In this document: one piece after another, positions 8,276 to 15,347 of the stretch
How the letters are laid out: the number at the start of each line of letters is the position of its first letter
How positions within the stretch are numbered: position 1 is the stretch's first letter
Assembly: GCA_002377855.1 (NCBI GenBank)
Contig: DFQQ01000015.1
Coordinates: 1-23,892 of the forward strand
From: Acidovorax delafieldii
GTDB taxonomy: Bacteria > Pseudomonadota > Gammaproteobacteria > Burkholderiales > Burkholderiaceae_C
Length of the DNA: 23,892 nucleotides
Reading direction: 5' to 3'
Translations under genes and position numbers: made by a program
The notes under the pieces: model-generated
What the model was told of the DNA's origin: nothing
The model's input: the letters and a program-made list of their open reading frames with translations, nothing else
Database searches by the model: none

Positions 8276-8299
8276 AAGGCCCGCTTCGGCGGGCTTTTT
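8276..8299 (+). terminator. intrinsic terminator of the cytochrome c gene
   Basis: GCCCGC (8279-8284), a TTCG tetraloop, and GCGGGC (8289-8294) form a GC-rich stem followed by TTTTT. A-T pairs extend it at the base. It lies 20 bp after the cytochrome stop. On the other strand it is followed by TTT, so it may also end the convergent kinase-like gene. Confidence 0.9.
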
Positions 8300-8346
8300 G
8301 CTGTCTGGCGGTTTTGCAGTTGAAGGCCCTGCATTGGTGAAGCCCG

Positions 8347-9699
8347 TCAGCCTTGCCCCAGATACGGCAATGCCAGCGCCTGCACCGGCACCTGGGCCTT
8401 GAGCCTGGCAGCCAGCAGGTACAGGCCGCCCAGCTTGCGGTGCAAGAACAGCGCATCGGCGGGTGGGGTGTGCCAAAAGTCTTTTTCAGTGCTCAGCGCC
8501 ATGCCCGCCGTGCGGATGCGCTGGGCCAGGTCGCTGGCGCCAAAGTCATAGCCCTCGGCATGGCGCAGTGGCTCGCACGCCAGGGCGAACAGGTCAATCA
8601 CCGCGTTGCGCTGGTGGGGCTGGATGTGGTGGCCGAAGTAACCGATGGCCTGGGCGGCCTCGTCCATGCCCTCGCGGTGGCCGTGCATGGCAGCGCGCAT
8701 GAGCCGCCGGTAGGCTTCCACCACCTCGCTGCCATAGGCGCGCGTGGCGCCAAAGTCGAGCAGCACGGTGCGGCCGCTGGTCTTGTCATAGCGGTAGTTG
8801 GCAAAGTTGGGGTCGGTCTGCACCAGACGGAATTCGAACAGCTCCCGGAACAGCAGGCCCATCAGGGTGCTGGCCACTTCGTCGCGCTGCGCCTGGGGCG
8901 AGCGTTGCAGGGATTCGATGGGCACGCATTCCACGTAGTCCATCGCCAGCACGTTCTCGGTGGTCAAGTCGCCGTGCACCGCGGGAATGCGCAGGTTTGG
9001 CGCGTCGGCCAGCAGTGCGGAAAACTGCTCTTGGCAGCGGGCTTCGCGCAGATAGTCGGCTTCCTCGTGCAACTGCCGTTTGGCCTCGGCCAAGAGCGGT
9101 GCCACATCCAGGTGGGCAGGCAGCAGGCCCGACACGCGCAGCAGCGTGCCCACGTTGTCCACGTCGCTGGCAATGCTTTGGCGTATGCCGGGGTACTGCA
9201 CCTTGATGGCCAGTTGCCGCCCGTCTTTCGTGGTGGCGCGGTGCACCTGGCCGATGGAGGCCGCAGCGATAGGCGTGAAGCCGAACTGCGCAAAGCGCGC
9301 ATCCCAGCCCGCGCCCAAGGCGGCCGTCAGCACCTCATCCATCTGCCCAATGGGCATGGGTTTGGCGTCCGAGCGCAGGCGCGCCAGGATCTCGCCCAAC
9401 TCGGGCGGTAGGAACTCGCCCGCATCCATCGACAGCAGTTGCCCCACCTTCATGGCCGCGCCACGCAACTGCGCGAGCTGGTCGGCTACGCGGCGGGCGT
9501 TGGCGGGGGTGAGCAGCAAATCGCGGGCGCTGGGGCGCTTGCCCTGCGCCCATTGGCGCGCGCCTTCGGCCAGCATGCCGCCGGCCAGCCCGGTGGCCAG
9601 GGTGCCCATGCGCGCCATGCGGCTCCAGCGGCCGCTGGGCACGGATGCTGTGGCGCTGGGCGGGGCAGCGGCGGGCTGTGGGTCTGGGCGTTCATCCAT
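8347..9699 (-). CDS. ABC1/UbiB (AarF)-family atypical kinase
   Basis: A 450-residue protein. The ATG at 9699 is chosen because it gives the N-terminus MDERPDPQP ahead of the conserved region and overlaps the upstream gene's stop by 8 bp; the longer frame only reads through that neighbour. Family motifs seen are the KxGQ signature in AAMKVGQLLSMD, the alanine-rich nucleotide loop AAASIGQVHRA, the lysine strand LAIKVQYPGI, QTDPNFANYRY, and the DFG-like LLDFGATRAYG. Members bind ATP in an unusual way and support ubiquinone biosynthesis or lipid handling; E. coli UbiB is longer and has C-terminal membrane helices that are not obvious here. This is therefore probably the soluble ADCK/Coq8-like branch, and ubiB itself is not claimed. 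Confidence 0.9.
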   Translation of the reverse strand: MDERPDPQPAAAPPSATASVPSGRWSRMARMGTLATGLAGGMLAEGARQWAQGKRPSARDLLLTPANARRVADQLAQLRGAAMKVGQLLSMDAGEFLPPELGEILARLRSDAKPMPIGQMDEVLTAALGAGWDARFAQFGFTPIAAASIGQVHRATTKDGRQLAIKVQYPGIRQSIASDVDNVGTLLRVSGLLPAHLDVAPLLAEAKRQLHEEADYLREARCQEQFSALLADAPNLRIPAVHGDLTTENVLAMDYVECVPIESLQRSPQAQRDEVASTLMGLLFRELFEFRLVQTDPNFANYRYDKTSGRTVLLDFGATRAYGSEVVEAYRRLMRAAMHGHREGMDEAAQAIGYFGHHIQPHQRNAVIDLFALACEPLRHAEGYDFGASDLAQRIRTAGMALSTEKDFWHTPPADALFLHRKLGGLYLLAARLKAQVPVQALALPYLGQG

Positions 9700-10174
9700 G
9701 GGCTGCCACCGCGCCCAGGGCCAGGCAAACGCAGGCAGTGACCGTGAGGCGCCAGCGCAGCGGCAGGTACCAGGCGGGCAGTGCCGCGCGGGATGCCAGG
9801 CGCAGGTCTTGCGCGAGGTGCGCCGCAAACCCCACGAAGAGCAAGGCCGCCCCGCCCGCCATGGGCAGCAGCACGGCAGGCCAGGCCAGCAGCGATGGAA
9901 CCACGCTCCACACAAAGCTGTACGTGCGTTCGCGGTCACTCAGCCCGCCCAGCGCCAAGGCAAAGCCCCAGTGCAGCGCGCCCACAAAACTCAGAATGAC
10001 CGCGCCGTAGGCCAGCAGCGCCATGCCCCACAGCGGTGTGGTCGGAGCCCACCAGCCGATGCCCGCCAGCGCGGCAAACGGCAGCAAGCCCCCATAGCCC
10101 AGCCAGGCCACGGAGGTGGGCAGCGCCGTGGGCAGGATGGGTGAGGGCGATGGGGTGGGGTGGGTGCTTTGCAT
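9692..10174 (-). CDS. DUF3429 family membrane protein
   Basis: A 160-residue integral membrane protein with about five hydrophobic helices (roughly residues 20-42, 48-76, 86-106, 107-122 and 140-158). The string AYGAVILSFVGALHWGFAL is typical of DUF3429, and related eukaryotic proteins are known as TMEM69. The ATG at 10174 is preceded by GGAGG at good spacing. Its TGA overlaps the start of the UbiB-family gene by 8 bp, so the two are probably translated together. The function is unknown; pairing with an ABC1 kinase hints at a shared membrane or quinone-related role, which is inference. Confidence 0.85.
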   Translation of the reverse strand: MQSTHPTPSPSPILPTALPTSVAWLGYGGLLPFAALAGIGWWAPTTPLWGMALLAYGAVILSFVGALHWGFALALGGLSDRERTYSFVWSVVPSLLAWPAVLLPMAGGAALLFVGFAAHLAQDLRLASRAALPAWYLPLRWRLTVTACVCLALGAVAAHG

Positions 10175-10261
10175 GGGGCCTCCAGGTCAATGGCGGCATT
10201 GTCGGGAAAGCACGACTCCCGAGTGGGCTGCATGGTTGTGTGGCGCAGTGCAGCCTGTGCT

Positions 10262-10282
10262 GTGGCGCGTGGCGCGTGGCGC
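10262..10282. repeat. three tandem copies of a 7-bp unit
   Basis: GTGGCGC is repeated exactly three times head to tail (10262-10268, 10269-10275, 10276-10282) in the non-coding gap between the DUF3429 and DUF1841 genes. A single further copy occurs about 23 bp upstream. No function is evident. Confidence 0.8.
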
Positions 10283-10308
10283 CAGAATTTAAGCCAAATG
10301 TGCCGCTA

Positions 10309-10349
10309 GCGCTTTAGTAATAAGCGCAAGTTGCTCATTTATTTATAGC
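10309..10349 (+). repeat. 41-bp double-hairpin repeat, copy 2
   Basis: The left hairpin is GCGCTT, a 6-nt loop plus one base, then AAGCGC. The right arm ends in ATAGC. By hand count it matches the copy at 16412-16452 at 27 of 41 positions without a gap. It lies 18 bp beyond the stop of the DUF1841 gene and might stop or stabilise that transcript. The rest of the 10175-10367 gap holds only the 7-bp tandem repeat. Confidence 0.6.
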
Positions 10350-10367
10350 GCCATGCACTGCGCAAAA

Positions 10368-10802
10368 TTAGTCCCGCGTGGCGCGGCGCTGCACGGCGGC
10401 GATGTAGGCATTGCCGTCGGGCGGGCGGCCGGAGCGCTGGCTTTCCCACAGCATCTCGCCCAGGCATTCCATGGCAGCGTGGTGGGCGTCGTGCAGCGAA
10501 TCGAGCCGCTTGGCCAGCAATTCCACCGCTTGGCGGATGCCGCGCGGCTGGTCGATGCTGCACTGCTCGCTGATTGACAGGTGCATTGACAGGTGCAGGA
10601 AGGGGTTGGTCTGCGCGGGCGTTTCGTCGTAGTTGCGGGCGATGGCGGCATCTACGTCGGCCAGGTCGGCGTGGTATTCGGGGTGCTCGGCAATCCACAG
10701 GCTGGCCAGCGTTTCGATGGCTTCCATGGGCGCGCCGCTTTGGGCTTTGGCGTGCACACCGCACAGAAAGCGGCGCACATCGGCTTGGGTGGGGTTGAAC
10801 AT
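10368..10802 (-). CDS. DUF1841 family protein
   Basis: A 144-residue soluble protein starting MFNPTQADVRRFLCGV, the usual N-terminus of DUF1841. Conserved stretches include HPEYHADL, NPFLHLSMHLSISEQ, and HDAHHAAMECLGEMLWESQR, rich in His, Asp and Glu and suggesting (not proving) metal binding. The ATG at 10802 is chosen over longer frames because it starts the conserved region. The gene lies 62 bp downstream of the IclR regulator on the same strand and may share its transcript. The family function is unknown and it is common in beta- and gammaproteobacteria. A 41-bp repeat follows the stop. Confidence 0.85.
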   Translation of the reverse strand: MFNPTQADVRRFLCGVHAKAQSGAPMEAIETLASLWIAEHPEYHADLADVDAAIARNYDETPAQTNPFLHLSMHLSISEQCSIDQPRGIRQAVELLAKRLDSLHDAHHAAMECLGEMLWESQRSGRPPDGNAYIAAVQRRATRD

Positions 10803-10864
10803 GGGGCGGGAGGGTAGCACGCACGCCCAGCCCTGGCGGGGCCGGGGGCTTGGATAGCGCTGGT

Positions 10865-11692
10865 TCAGCGGCGCGGTGCGCCCATCAGCCGCGAGATGGT
10901 TTGCGCCGCGCGCAGCAGCGGCGGCAGCAGGGTTTGCTGCATCAGCTCGGCGCTGGTGCGGTTGGCCTGGCCGCTGATGTTGAGGGCTGCCACCGTTTGC
11001 CCCATGCGGTTGGTGAGCGGTGCGGCGATGGAGATGAGGCCCTCTTCCAGTTCCTGATTCACCAGGCACCAGCCCTGCGTGCGTGCCTGGCGAATGCGCT
11101 CCAGCAAGGTGGGCAGGTCGGTGGCGGTGTGGGCGGTGTGGCGCTGCAGGAGCAGTGTGGCGAGGCGGCTGTGCAGTTCGTCGTCGGGCAGGCTGGCCAG
11201 CAGCACGCGGCCCATGGAAGTCCAGGCCGCAGGCAGGCGCGAACCCACGCCCAGGCTGGTGCGCATGATCTTGTGGGTGGGCACGCGCAGCACGTAGACG
11301 ATGTCCAGGCCATCAAGCACAGCGGCCGAAGACGATTCGCGCACCTCCTCCACCAGGTCTTCCATCAGGGGTTCGGCCAGGTTCCAGAGCGGCAGCGACG
11401 ACAGGTAGGCAAAGCCCAGGTCGAGGATGCGCGGCGTGAGGCGAAAGAGCTTGCCGTCACTTTCCACATAACCCAGCGTTTGCAGCGTGAGCAGAATGCG
11501 GCGCGCCCCGGCGCGCGTCAGGCCGGTATGCGCAGCCACCTCGCTCAAGGTTTGCTGCGGTGCGCTGGCGCTGAAGGAGCGGATCACTTCCAGCCCACGC
11601 GCGAACGACTGCACATAGCTGTCGCCCGGCTTGGGGGTGGAGGCGGGCGCGGGCAAGCCCGAGGGAGCTTCGTGGTTTTCAGGCGTTGTCAT
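10865..11692 (-). CDS. IclR-family transcriptional regulator (PcaR/PcaU/PobR type) of the divergent pca operon
   Basis: A 275-residue protein from ATG 11692. This start is chosen because an upstream TATAAT on the same strand (11717-11712) would put the transcript start near 11705, excluding the longer frames from 11713 or 11743. A winged-helix domain occupies about residues 25-85 (SFARGLEVIRSFS, LSEVAAHTGLTRAGARRILLTLQTLGYV). The effector domain follows (LVEEVRESSSAAVLDGLDIVYVLRV, then SMGRVLLASLPDDEL). The family controls protocatechuate and 4-hydroxybenzoate genes in response to ring-cleavage products such as beta-ketoadipate. It is transcribed away from pcaI, and the shared interval carries a three-pentamer operator, so it probably regulates both itself and the pca genes. 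Confidence 0.92.
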   Translation of the reverse strand: MTTPENHEAPSGLPAPASTPKPGDSYVQSFARGLEVIRSFSASAPQQTLSEVAAHTGLTRAGARRILLTLQTLGYVESDGKLFRLTPRILDLGFAYLSSLPLWNLAEPLMEDLVEEVRESSSAAVLDGLDIVYVLRVPTHKIMRTSLGVGSRLPAAWTSMGRVLLASLPDDELHSRLATLLLQRHTAHTATDLPTLLERIRQARTQGWCLVNQELEEGLISIAAPLTNRMGQTVAALNISGQANRTSAELMQQTLLPPLLRAAQTISRLMGAPRR

Positions 11693-11711
11693 CGGGATTT
11701 CTCTATAATTC

Positions 11712-11717
11712 ATTATA
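11712..11717 (-). promoter_or_regulatory. -10 element of the IclR gene promoter
   Basis: The minus strand reads TATAAT exactly, 20 bp before the chosen ATG. The upstream region where the -35 would lie (near 11735-11741) is occupied by the third operator pentamer, which suggests autorepression. A second TATAAT is present on the plus strand at 11704-11709. Confidence 0.55.
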
Positions 11718-11742
11718 CGAACAAAAGTTCGATATACGAACA
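11714..11742. promoter_or_regulatory. operator for the IclR regulator (three-repeat site)
   Basis: Two identical 10-mers TATACGAACA (11714-11723 and 11733-11742) flank an inverted core GTTCG (11727-11731). The three cores CGAAC/GTTCG/CGAAC begin at 11718, 11727 and 11737, about one helical turn apart. For PcaU-type IclR regulators the known binding site is three such 10-bp repeats, two forming a palindrome and one direct. The site lies between the two divergent genes and overlaps the regulator's promoter. Confidence 0.75.
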
Positions 11743-11823
11743 AATCTCGGCCTTTGCCGGGTGCGGTTTCGGGTTCGTGTTTTGGCCCATTCCTGAAGTT
11801 CTTTTTTGTGGGGACACAGTTTC

Positions 11824-12540
11824 ATGATCAACAAGATAGCTGACTCGGCAGCCCAGGCGATGGCCGGTGTGCGCGATGGCGCCACGGTGCTCATCGGGGG
11901 CTTTGGCACCGCCGGTATTCCTGGCGAGCTCATCGACGCGCTGATTGCGCAGGGGGCGCGCGACCTGACGGTGGTGAACAACAACGCCGGCAACGCCGAC
12001 CAGGGCCTGGCCGCGCTGCTCAAGGCCGGGCGGGTGCGCAAGATCATCTGTAGCTTTCCACGCCAGGTGGACAGCTATGTGTTTGACGAGCTGTACCGCA
12101 GCGGCAAGCTGGAACTGGAGCTGGTGCCCCAGGGCAACCTGGCCGAGCGCCTGCGCGCGGCCGGTGCGGGCATTGGCGCCTTCTTCTGCCCCACGGGCTA
12201 CGGCACCGAGCTGGCGCTCAACGCCGATGGTTCGCCCAAGGAAACCCGCGAAATCAACGGCAAGCAGTACGTGCTGGAGTACCCCATCTACGGCGACGTG
12301 GCCCTCATCAAGGCCGAGAAGGGCGACCGCTGGGGCAACCTGACCTATCGCATGTCGGCCCGCAACTTTGGTCCCGTGATGGCCACCGCTGCCAAGACCA
12401 CCATCGCCACCGTGCACGAAGTGGTGGAACTGGGCGCACTCGACCCCGAAGCCATCGTCACCCCCGGCATCTACGTGAGCCATGTGGTGAAGATCGAGCG
12501 CACCGCCACCCAGGCCGGTGGTTTCAAGAAGTCTGCATAA
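11824..12540 (+). CDS. pcaI: 3-oxoadipate CoA-transferase subunit A
   Basis: A 238-residue protein. The ATG at 11824 (MINKIADSAAQAMAGV) is the family start; an in-frame TTG at 11806 has no support. The CoA-binding glycine loop reads IGGFGTAGIPGELIDAL near residues 24-40, followed by TVVNNNAGN. Together with PcaJ it forms the enzyme that moves CoA from succinyl-CoA to 3-oxoadipate, giving 3-oxoadipyl-CoA, the penultimate step of aromatic degradation through protocatechuate or catechol. It is the first gene of the operon, divergent from the IclR regulator, with a leader of about 130 bp containing the operator. Related acetoacetate or 3-oxoacid CoA-transferases look similar; the adjacent thiolase of the PcaF type favours the 3-oxoadipate role. 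Confidence 0.9.
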   Translation: MINKIADSAAQAMAGVRDGATVLIGGFGTAGIPGELIDALIAQGARDLTVVNNNAGNADQGLAALLKAGRVRKIICSFPRQVDSYVFDELYRSGKLELELVPQGNLAERLRAAGAGIGAFFCPTGYGTELALNADGSPKETREINGKQYVLEYPIYGDVALIKAEKGDRWGNLTYRMSARNFGPVMATAAKTTIATVHEVVELGALDPEAIVTPGIYVSHVVKIERTATQAGGFKKSA

Positions 12541-12569
12541 AAAGCGCCCTTAGCGCAGAAGGAACAAGC

Positions 12570-13220
12570 GTGAGCAGCTATCAAAAACGAAGCAAAGACG
12601 ACCTGGCCCGCCGCGTGGCGCAGGACATCCACGACGGTGCCTATGTGAACCTGGGCATTGGCCAGCCCACCCTGGTGGCCAACCACATCCCTCAAGGGCG
12701 CGAAGTCATCCTGCAAAGCGAGAACGGCATCCTGGGCATGGGCCCCGCGCCGGCCGCAGGCCTTGAAGACTACGACCTGATCAACGCAGGCAAGCAGCCT
12801 GTGACGCTGTTGCCGGGTGGCGCGTATTTCCACCACGCCGACAGCTTCGCCATGATGCGCGGCGGCCACCTCGATATTTGTGTGCTGGGCGCCTTCCAGG
12901 TGTCGGCCACGGGCGACTTGGCCAACTGGAGCACCGGCGAGCCCGGCGCCATTCCCGCCGTGGGCGGTGCGATGGATCTGGCCATTGGTGCCAAGCAGAC
13001 CTGGGTGATGATGGATTTGCTGACCAAGCAGGGCGCCAGCAAGGTGGTGCAGCAGTGCACCTACCCGCTCACGGGCGTGGGCTGCGTCAAGCGCATCTAC
13101 ACCGACCTGTGCACGCTGGCCTGCACGCCAACCGGGCTGCAGCTCATCGACATGGTGCCCGGCCTTTCACACACCGAGCTGGAGCAGTTGGTGGGCCTGC
13201 CCATTCGCGCGGCCGCCTGA
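12570..13220 (+). CDS. pcaJ: 3-oxoadipate CoA-transferase subunit B
   Basis: A 216-residue protein with a GTG start at 12570 preceded by AAGGA at good spacing. It contains the subunit-B signature VNLGIGQPTLVANHI (about 26-40) and the catalytic glutamate motif SENGILGMGPAP, with Glu51 as the expected residue forming the glutamyl-CoA thioester. It pairs with PcaI, 29 bp upstream, to make the heteromeric CoA-transferase. The next gene, pcaF, starts 33 bp downstream. The length is normal for the family and no residue is missing. Confidence 0.92.
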   Translation: MSSYQKRSKDDLARRVAQDIHDGAYVNLGIGQPTLVANHIPQGREVILQSENGILGMGPAPAAGLEDYDLINAGKQPVTLLPGGAYFHHADSFAMMRGGHLDICVLGAFQVSATGDLANWSTGEPGAIPAVGGAMDLAIGAKQTWVMMDLLTKQGASKVVQQCTYPLTGVGCVKRIYTDLCTLACTPTGLQLIDMVPGLSHTELEQLVGLPIRAAA

Positions 13221-13253
13221 CAAGCCCCATCTGAAGCATTCGAGGAGACACCC

Positions 13254-14462
13254 ATGAGCCAACCCCAAGCCTTTATCTGCGACGCCATTCGCACCCCCTT
13301 CGGCCGCTACGGCGGTGCCCTGTCCAGCGTGCGCACCGACGACCTCGGCGCCATTCCCCTCAAGGCGCTGATGGAGCGCAACCCCGGCGTGGACTGGGCG
13401 GCCGTGACCGACGTGATCTACGGCTGCGCCAACCAGGCTGGCGAAGACAACCGCAACGTGGCCCACATGAGCAGCCTGCTGGCGGGCCTGCCGATCGACG
13501 TGCCGGGCGCCACCATCAACCGCCTGTGCGGTTCGGGCCTGGACGCCGTGGGCACCGCAGCCCGCGCCATCAAGTCCGGCGAAGCCGGGCTGATGATTGC
13601 CGGTGGCGTGGAAAGCATGAGCCGTGCACCCTTTGTGATGCCCAAGGCAGAGAGCGCCTTCAGCCGCAACAACGCGGTGTATGACACCACCATCGGCTGG
13701 CGCTTCATCAACAAGCTGATGAAGGAAAAGTACGGCGTGGATTCCATGCCCGAAACCGCCGAAAACGTGGCCGTGGACTTCAAGATCGAGCGCGAGGCCC
13801 AGGATCAGATGGCCCTGCGCAGCCAGCTCAACGCCGTGGCCGCCATCAAGGCAGGCCACCTGGCGCGCGAGATCGTGCCCGTGCACATCCCCCAGAAAAA
13901 GGGCGATGCCATCATCGTCAGCCAGGACGAACACCCCCGCGAGACCAGCATCGAAGCGCTGGCCAAGCTCAAGGGCGTGGTGCGGCCCGATGGCTCGGTG
14001 ACGGCCGGCAACGCCAGCGGCGTGAACGACGGCGCCTGCGCACTGTTGCTGGCCGATGAAGCCAACGCTGCCAAATATGGTCTCAAGCCCCGCGCCCGCG
14101 TGGTGGGCATGGCCACGGCCGGCGTGGCGCCGCGCATCATGGGCTTTGGTCCCACGCCCGCCACACAAAAGGTGCTGGCCCAGACGGGCCTGACCATCGA
14201 CCACATGGACGTGATCGAGCTGAACGAAGCCTTTGCCGCACAGGGCCTGGCCGTGCTGCGGGCACTGGGCCTGAAGGACGACGACGCCCGCGTGAACGCC
14301 TGGGGCGGCGCCATTGCCCTGGGCCACCCGCTGGGTGCCAGCGGCGCACGCCTGGTCACCACCGCCGTGAACCGCCTGCACGAGCACGCGGGCCAATACG
14401 CGCTGTGCACCATGTGCATTGGCGTGGGCCAGGGCATTGCCTTGATCATCGAGCGGGTGTGA
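13254..14462 (+). CDS. pcaF: 3-oxoadipyl-CoA thiolase (beta-ketoadipyl-CoA thiolase)
   Basis: A 402-residue thiolase with a GAGGAG ribosome binding site before the ATG. Catalytic residues are visible: the acyl-accepting Cys92 in NRLCGSGLDAV, His358 in GGAIALGHPLGASGAR, and Cys388 in CTMCIGVGQG. The N-terminus FICDAIRTPFGRYGGALSSVRTDDL and the segment SMSRAPFVMPKAESAFSRN are typical of PcaF/PaaJ rather than of acetoacetyl-CoA thiolases. It cleaves 3-oxoadipyl-CoA with CoA to succinyl-CoA and acetyl-CoA, completing the beta-ketoadipate pathway. The stop overlaps the GTG start of the following SDR gene by 4 bp. The same enzyme type also serves phenylacetate degradation, but the adjacent pcaIJ argues for the pca role. 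Confidence 0.94.
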   Translation: MSQPQAFICDAIRTPFGRYGGALSSVRTDDLGAIPLKALMERNPGVDWAAVTDVIYGCANQAGEDNRNVAHMSSLLAGLPIDVPGATINRLCGSGLDAVGTAARAIKSGEAGLMIAGGVESMSRAPFVMPKAESAFSRNNAVYDTTIGWRFINKLMKEKYGVDSMPETAENVAVDFKIEREAQDQMALRSQLNAVAAIKAGHLAREIVPVHIPQKKGDAIIVSQDEHPRETSIEALAKLKGVVRPDGSVTAGNASGVNDGACALLLADEANAAKYGLKPRARVVGMATAGVAPRIMGFGPTPATQKVLAQTGLTIDHMDVIELNEAFAAQGLAVLRALGLKDDDARVNAWGGAIALGHPLGASGARLVTTAVNRLHEHAGQYALCTMCIGVGQGIALIIERV

Positions 14463-15199
14463 GCGTGGCTGAGACCCGCACCGCCGTCACCGTCGTTACC
14501 GGCGCCAGCAACGGCATTGGCCGTGCGATTGCCGAAGCCGTGCTGGCCCAGGGCCGCGCCGTGGTCAACCTCGACTACGTGCTACCCACCTGGAGCCACC
14601 CACTGCTCACCTCGTACCAGGGCGACTTGACGGACGAGGCATCGACCCGCGAACGTGCGGCCGAGATTGCTGCCAAGCACAACGTGACGGCGCTGGTGAA
14701 CAACGCGGGTGCCACCCGCCCCGGCACCATCGACACGGCCACCACGCAACAGCTGGATGATGTGGTGGGCTTGCACCTGCGGGCGCCCATGCTGCTGGTG
14801 CAGGCCTTTTTGCCCACGCTGCGTGCGTGCGGCCAAGGCCGCATCGTGAACATGTCTTCGCGTGCGGCACTGGGCAAGGGCGAGCGCATTGTCTATTCGG
14901 CCACCAAGGCCGGGATGATCGGCATGACGCGCACGCTGGCCATGGAACTGGGCCGTGACGGCATCACCGTCAACGCGATTGGCCCCGGCCCCATCGCCAC
15001 CGAGCTGTTCCGCCAGAGCAATCCCGAGGGTGCTCCGCAGACCGAGCGCATCCTCAAGAGCATTGCCGTGGGCCGCATGGGCACACCTGAAGACGTAGCC
15101 CGTGCAGCGCTGTTTTTTCTGTCGCCCGACAACGGGTTCGTGACAGGTCAGGTCCTTTACGTTTGCGGTGGCACCACGCTGGGCGTGGCCCCCGTTTAG
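14459..15199 (+). CDS. short-chain dehydrogenase/reductase (SDR), coupled to pcaF
   Basis: A 246-residue protein with a GTG start at 14459 inside the pcaF stop region (GTGA overlap of 4 bp), chosen because it gives MSVAETRTAVTVVTGASNGIGRA. The nucleotide-binding TGASNGIG lies near residues 14-21, with LVNNAG further on. The catalytic Ser is in NMSSRAALG, and Tyr and Lys form the YSATK motif. The ending VTGQVLYVCGGTTLG is typical of FabG-like SDRs. It is probably an NAD(P)-dependent ketoreductase or alcohol dehydrogenase in the cytoplasm. SDR genes are not part of the standard pcaIJF set. A role on a 3-oxo/3-hydroxy dicarboxylyl-CoA or an aromatic side chain is possible, but the substrate cannot be read from the sequence. 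Confidence 0.88.
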   Translation: MSVAETRTAVTVVTGASNGIGRAIAEAVLAQGRAVVNLDYVLPTWSHPLLTSYQGDLTDEASTRERAAEIAAKHNVTALVNNAGATRPGTIDTATTQQLDDVVGLHLRAPMLLVQAFLPTLRACGQGRIVNMSSRAALGKGERIVYSATKAGMIGMTRTLAMELGRDGITVNAIGPGPIATELFRQSNPEGAPQTERILKSIAVGRMGTPEDVARAALFFLSPDNGFVTGQVLYVCGGTTLGVAPV

Positions 15200-15347
15200 C
15201 GCGCAGGGGGCGTGACCCGCGCTGCGGCGCTGGGCGGAGCACGCGCCCCACATTACGGACCGGGCTTTTGCCCCTGGTGCTGCCCCTGGCCTGCCCAGGG
15301 CCCCGGTTTCGCATCCATCTTTCTCACCATCCTTGAAGGAGACAACC

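Noticed and set aside
7485..8456. N-terminal extension of the MoxR frame by over 300 codons
   Set aside because: It runs antisense through the di-haem cytochrome gene and its terminator; the MoxR family start is at 7484.
13167..14396. Minus-strand 409-codon open frame opposite pcaF
   Set aside because: It is antisense to an intact thiolase and its composition is typical of reverse-complement GC-rich coding DNA.
15284..15300. CCCTGG/CCAGGG hairpin between the SDR and Bug genes as a terminator
   Set aside because: The stem is only 6 bp and no T-run follows; the region is too weak to separate the two genes with confidence.
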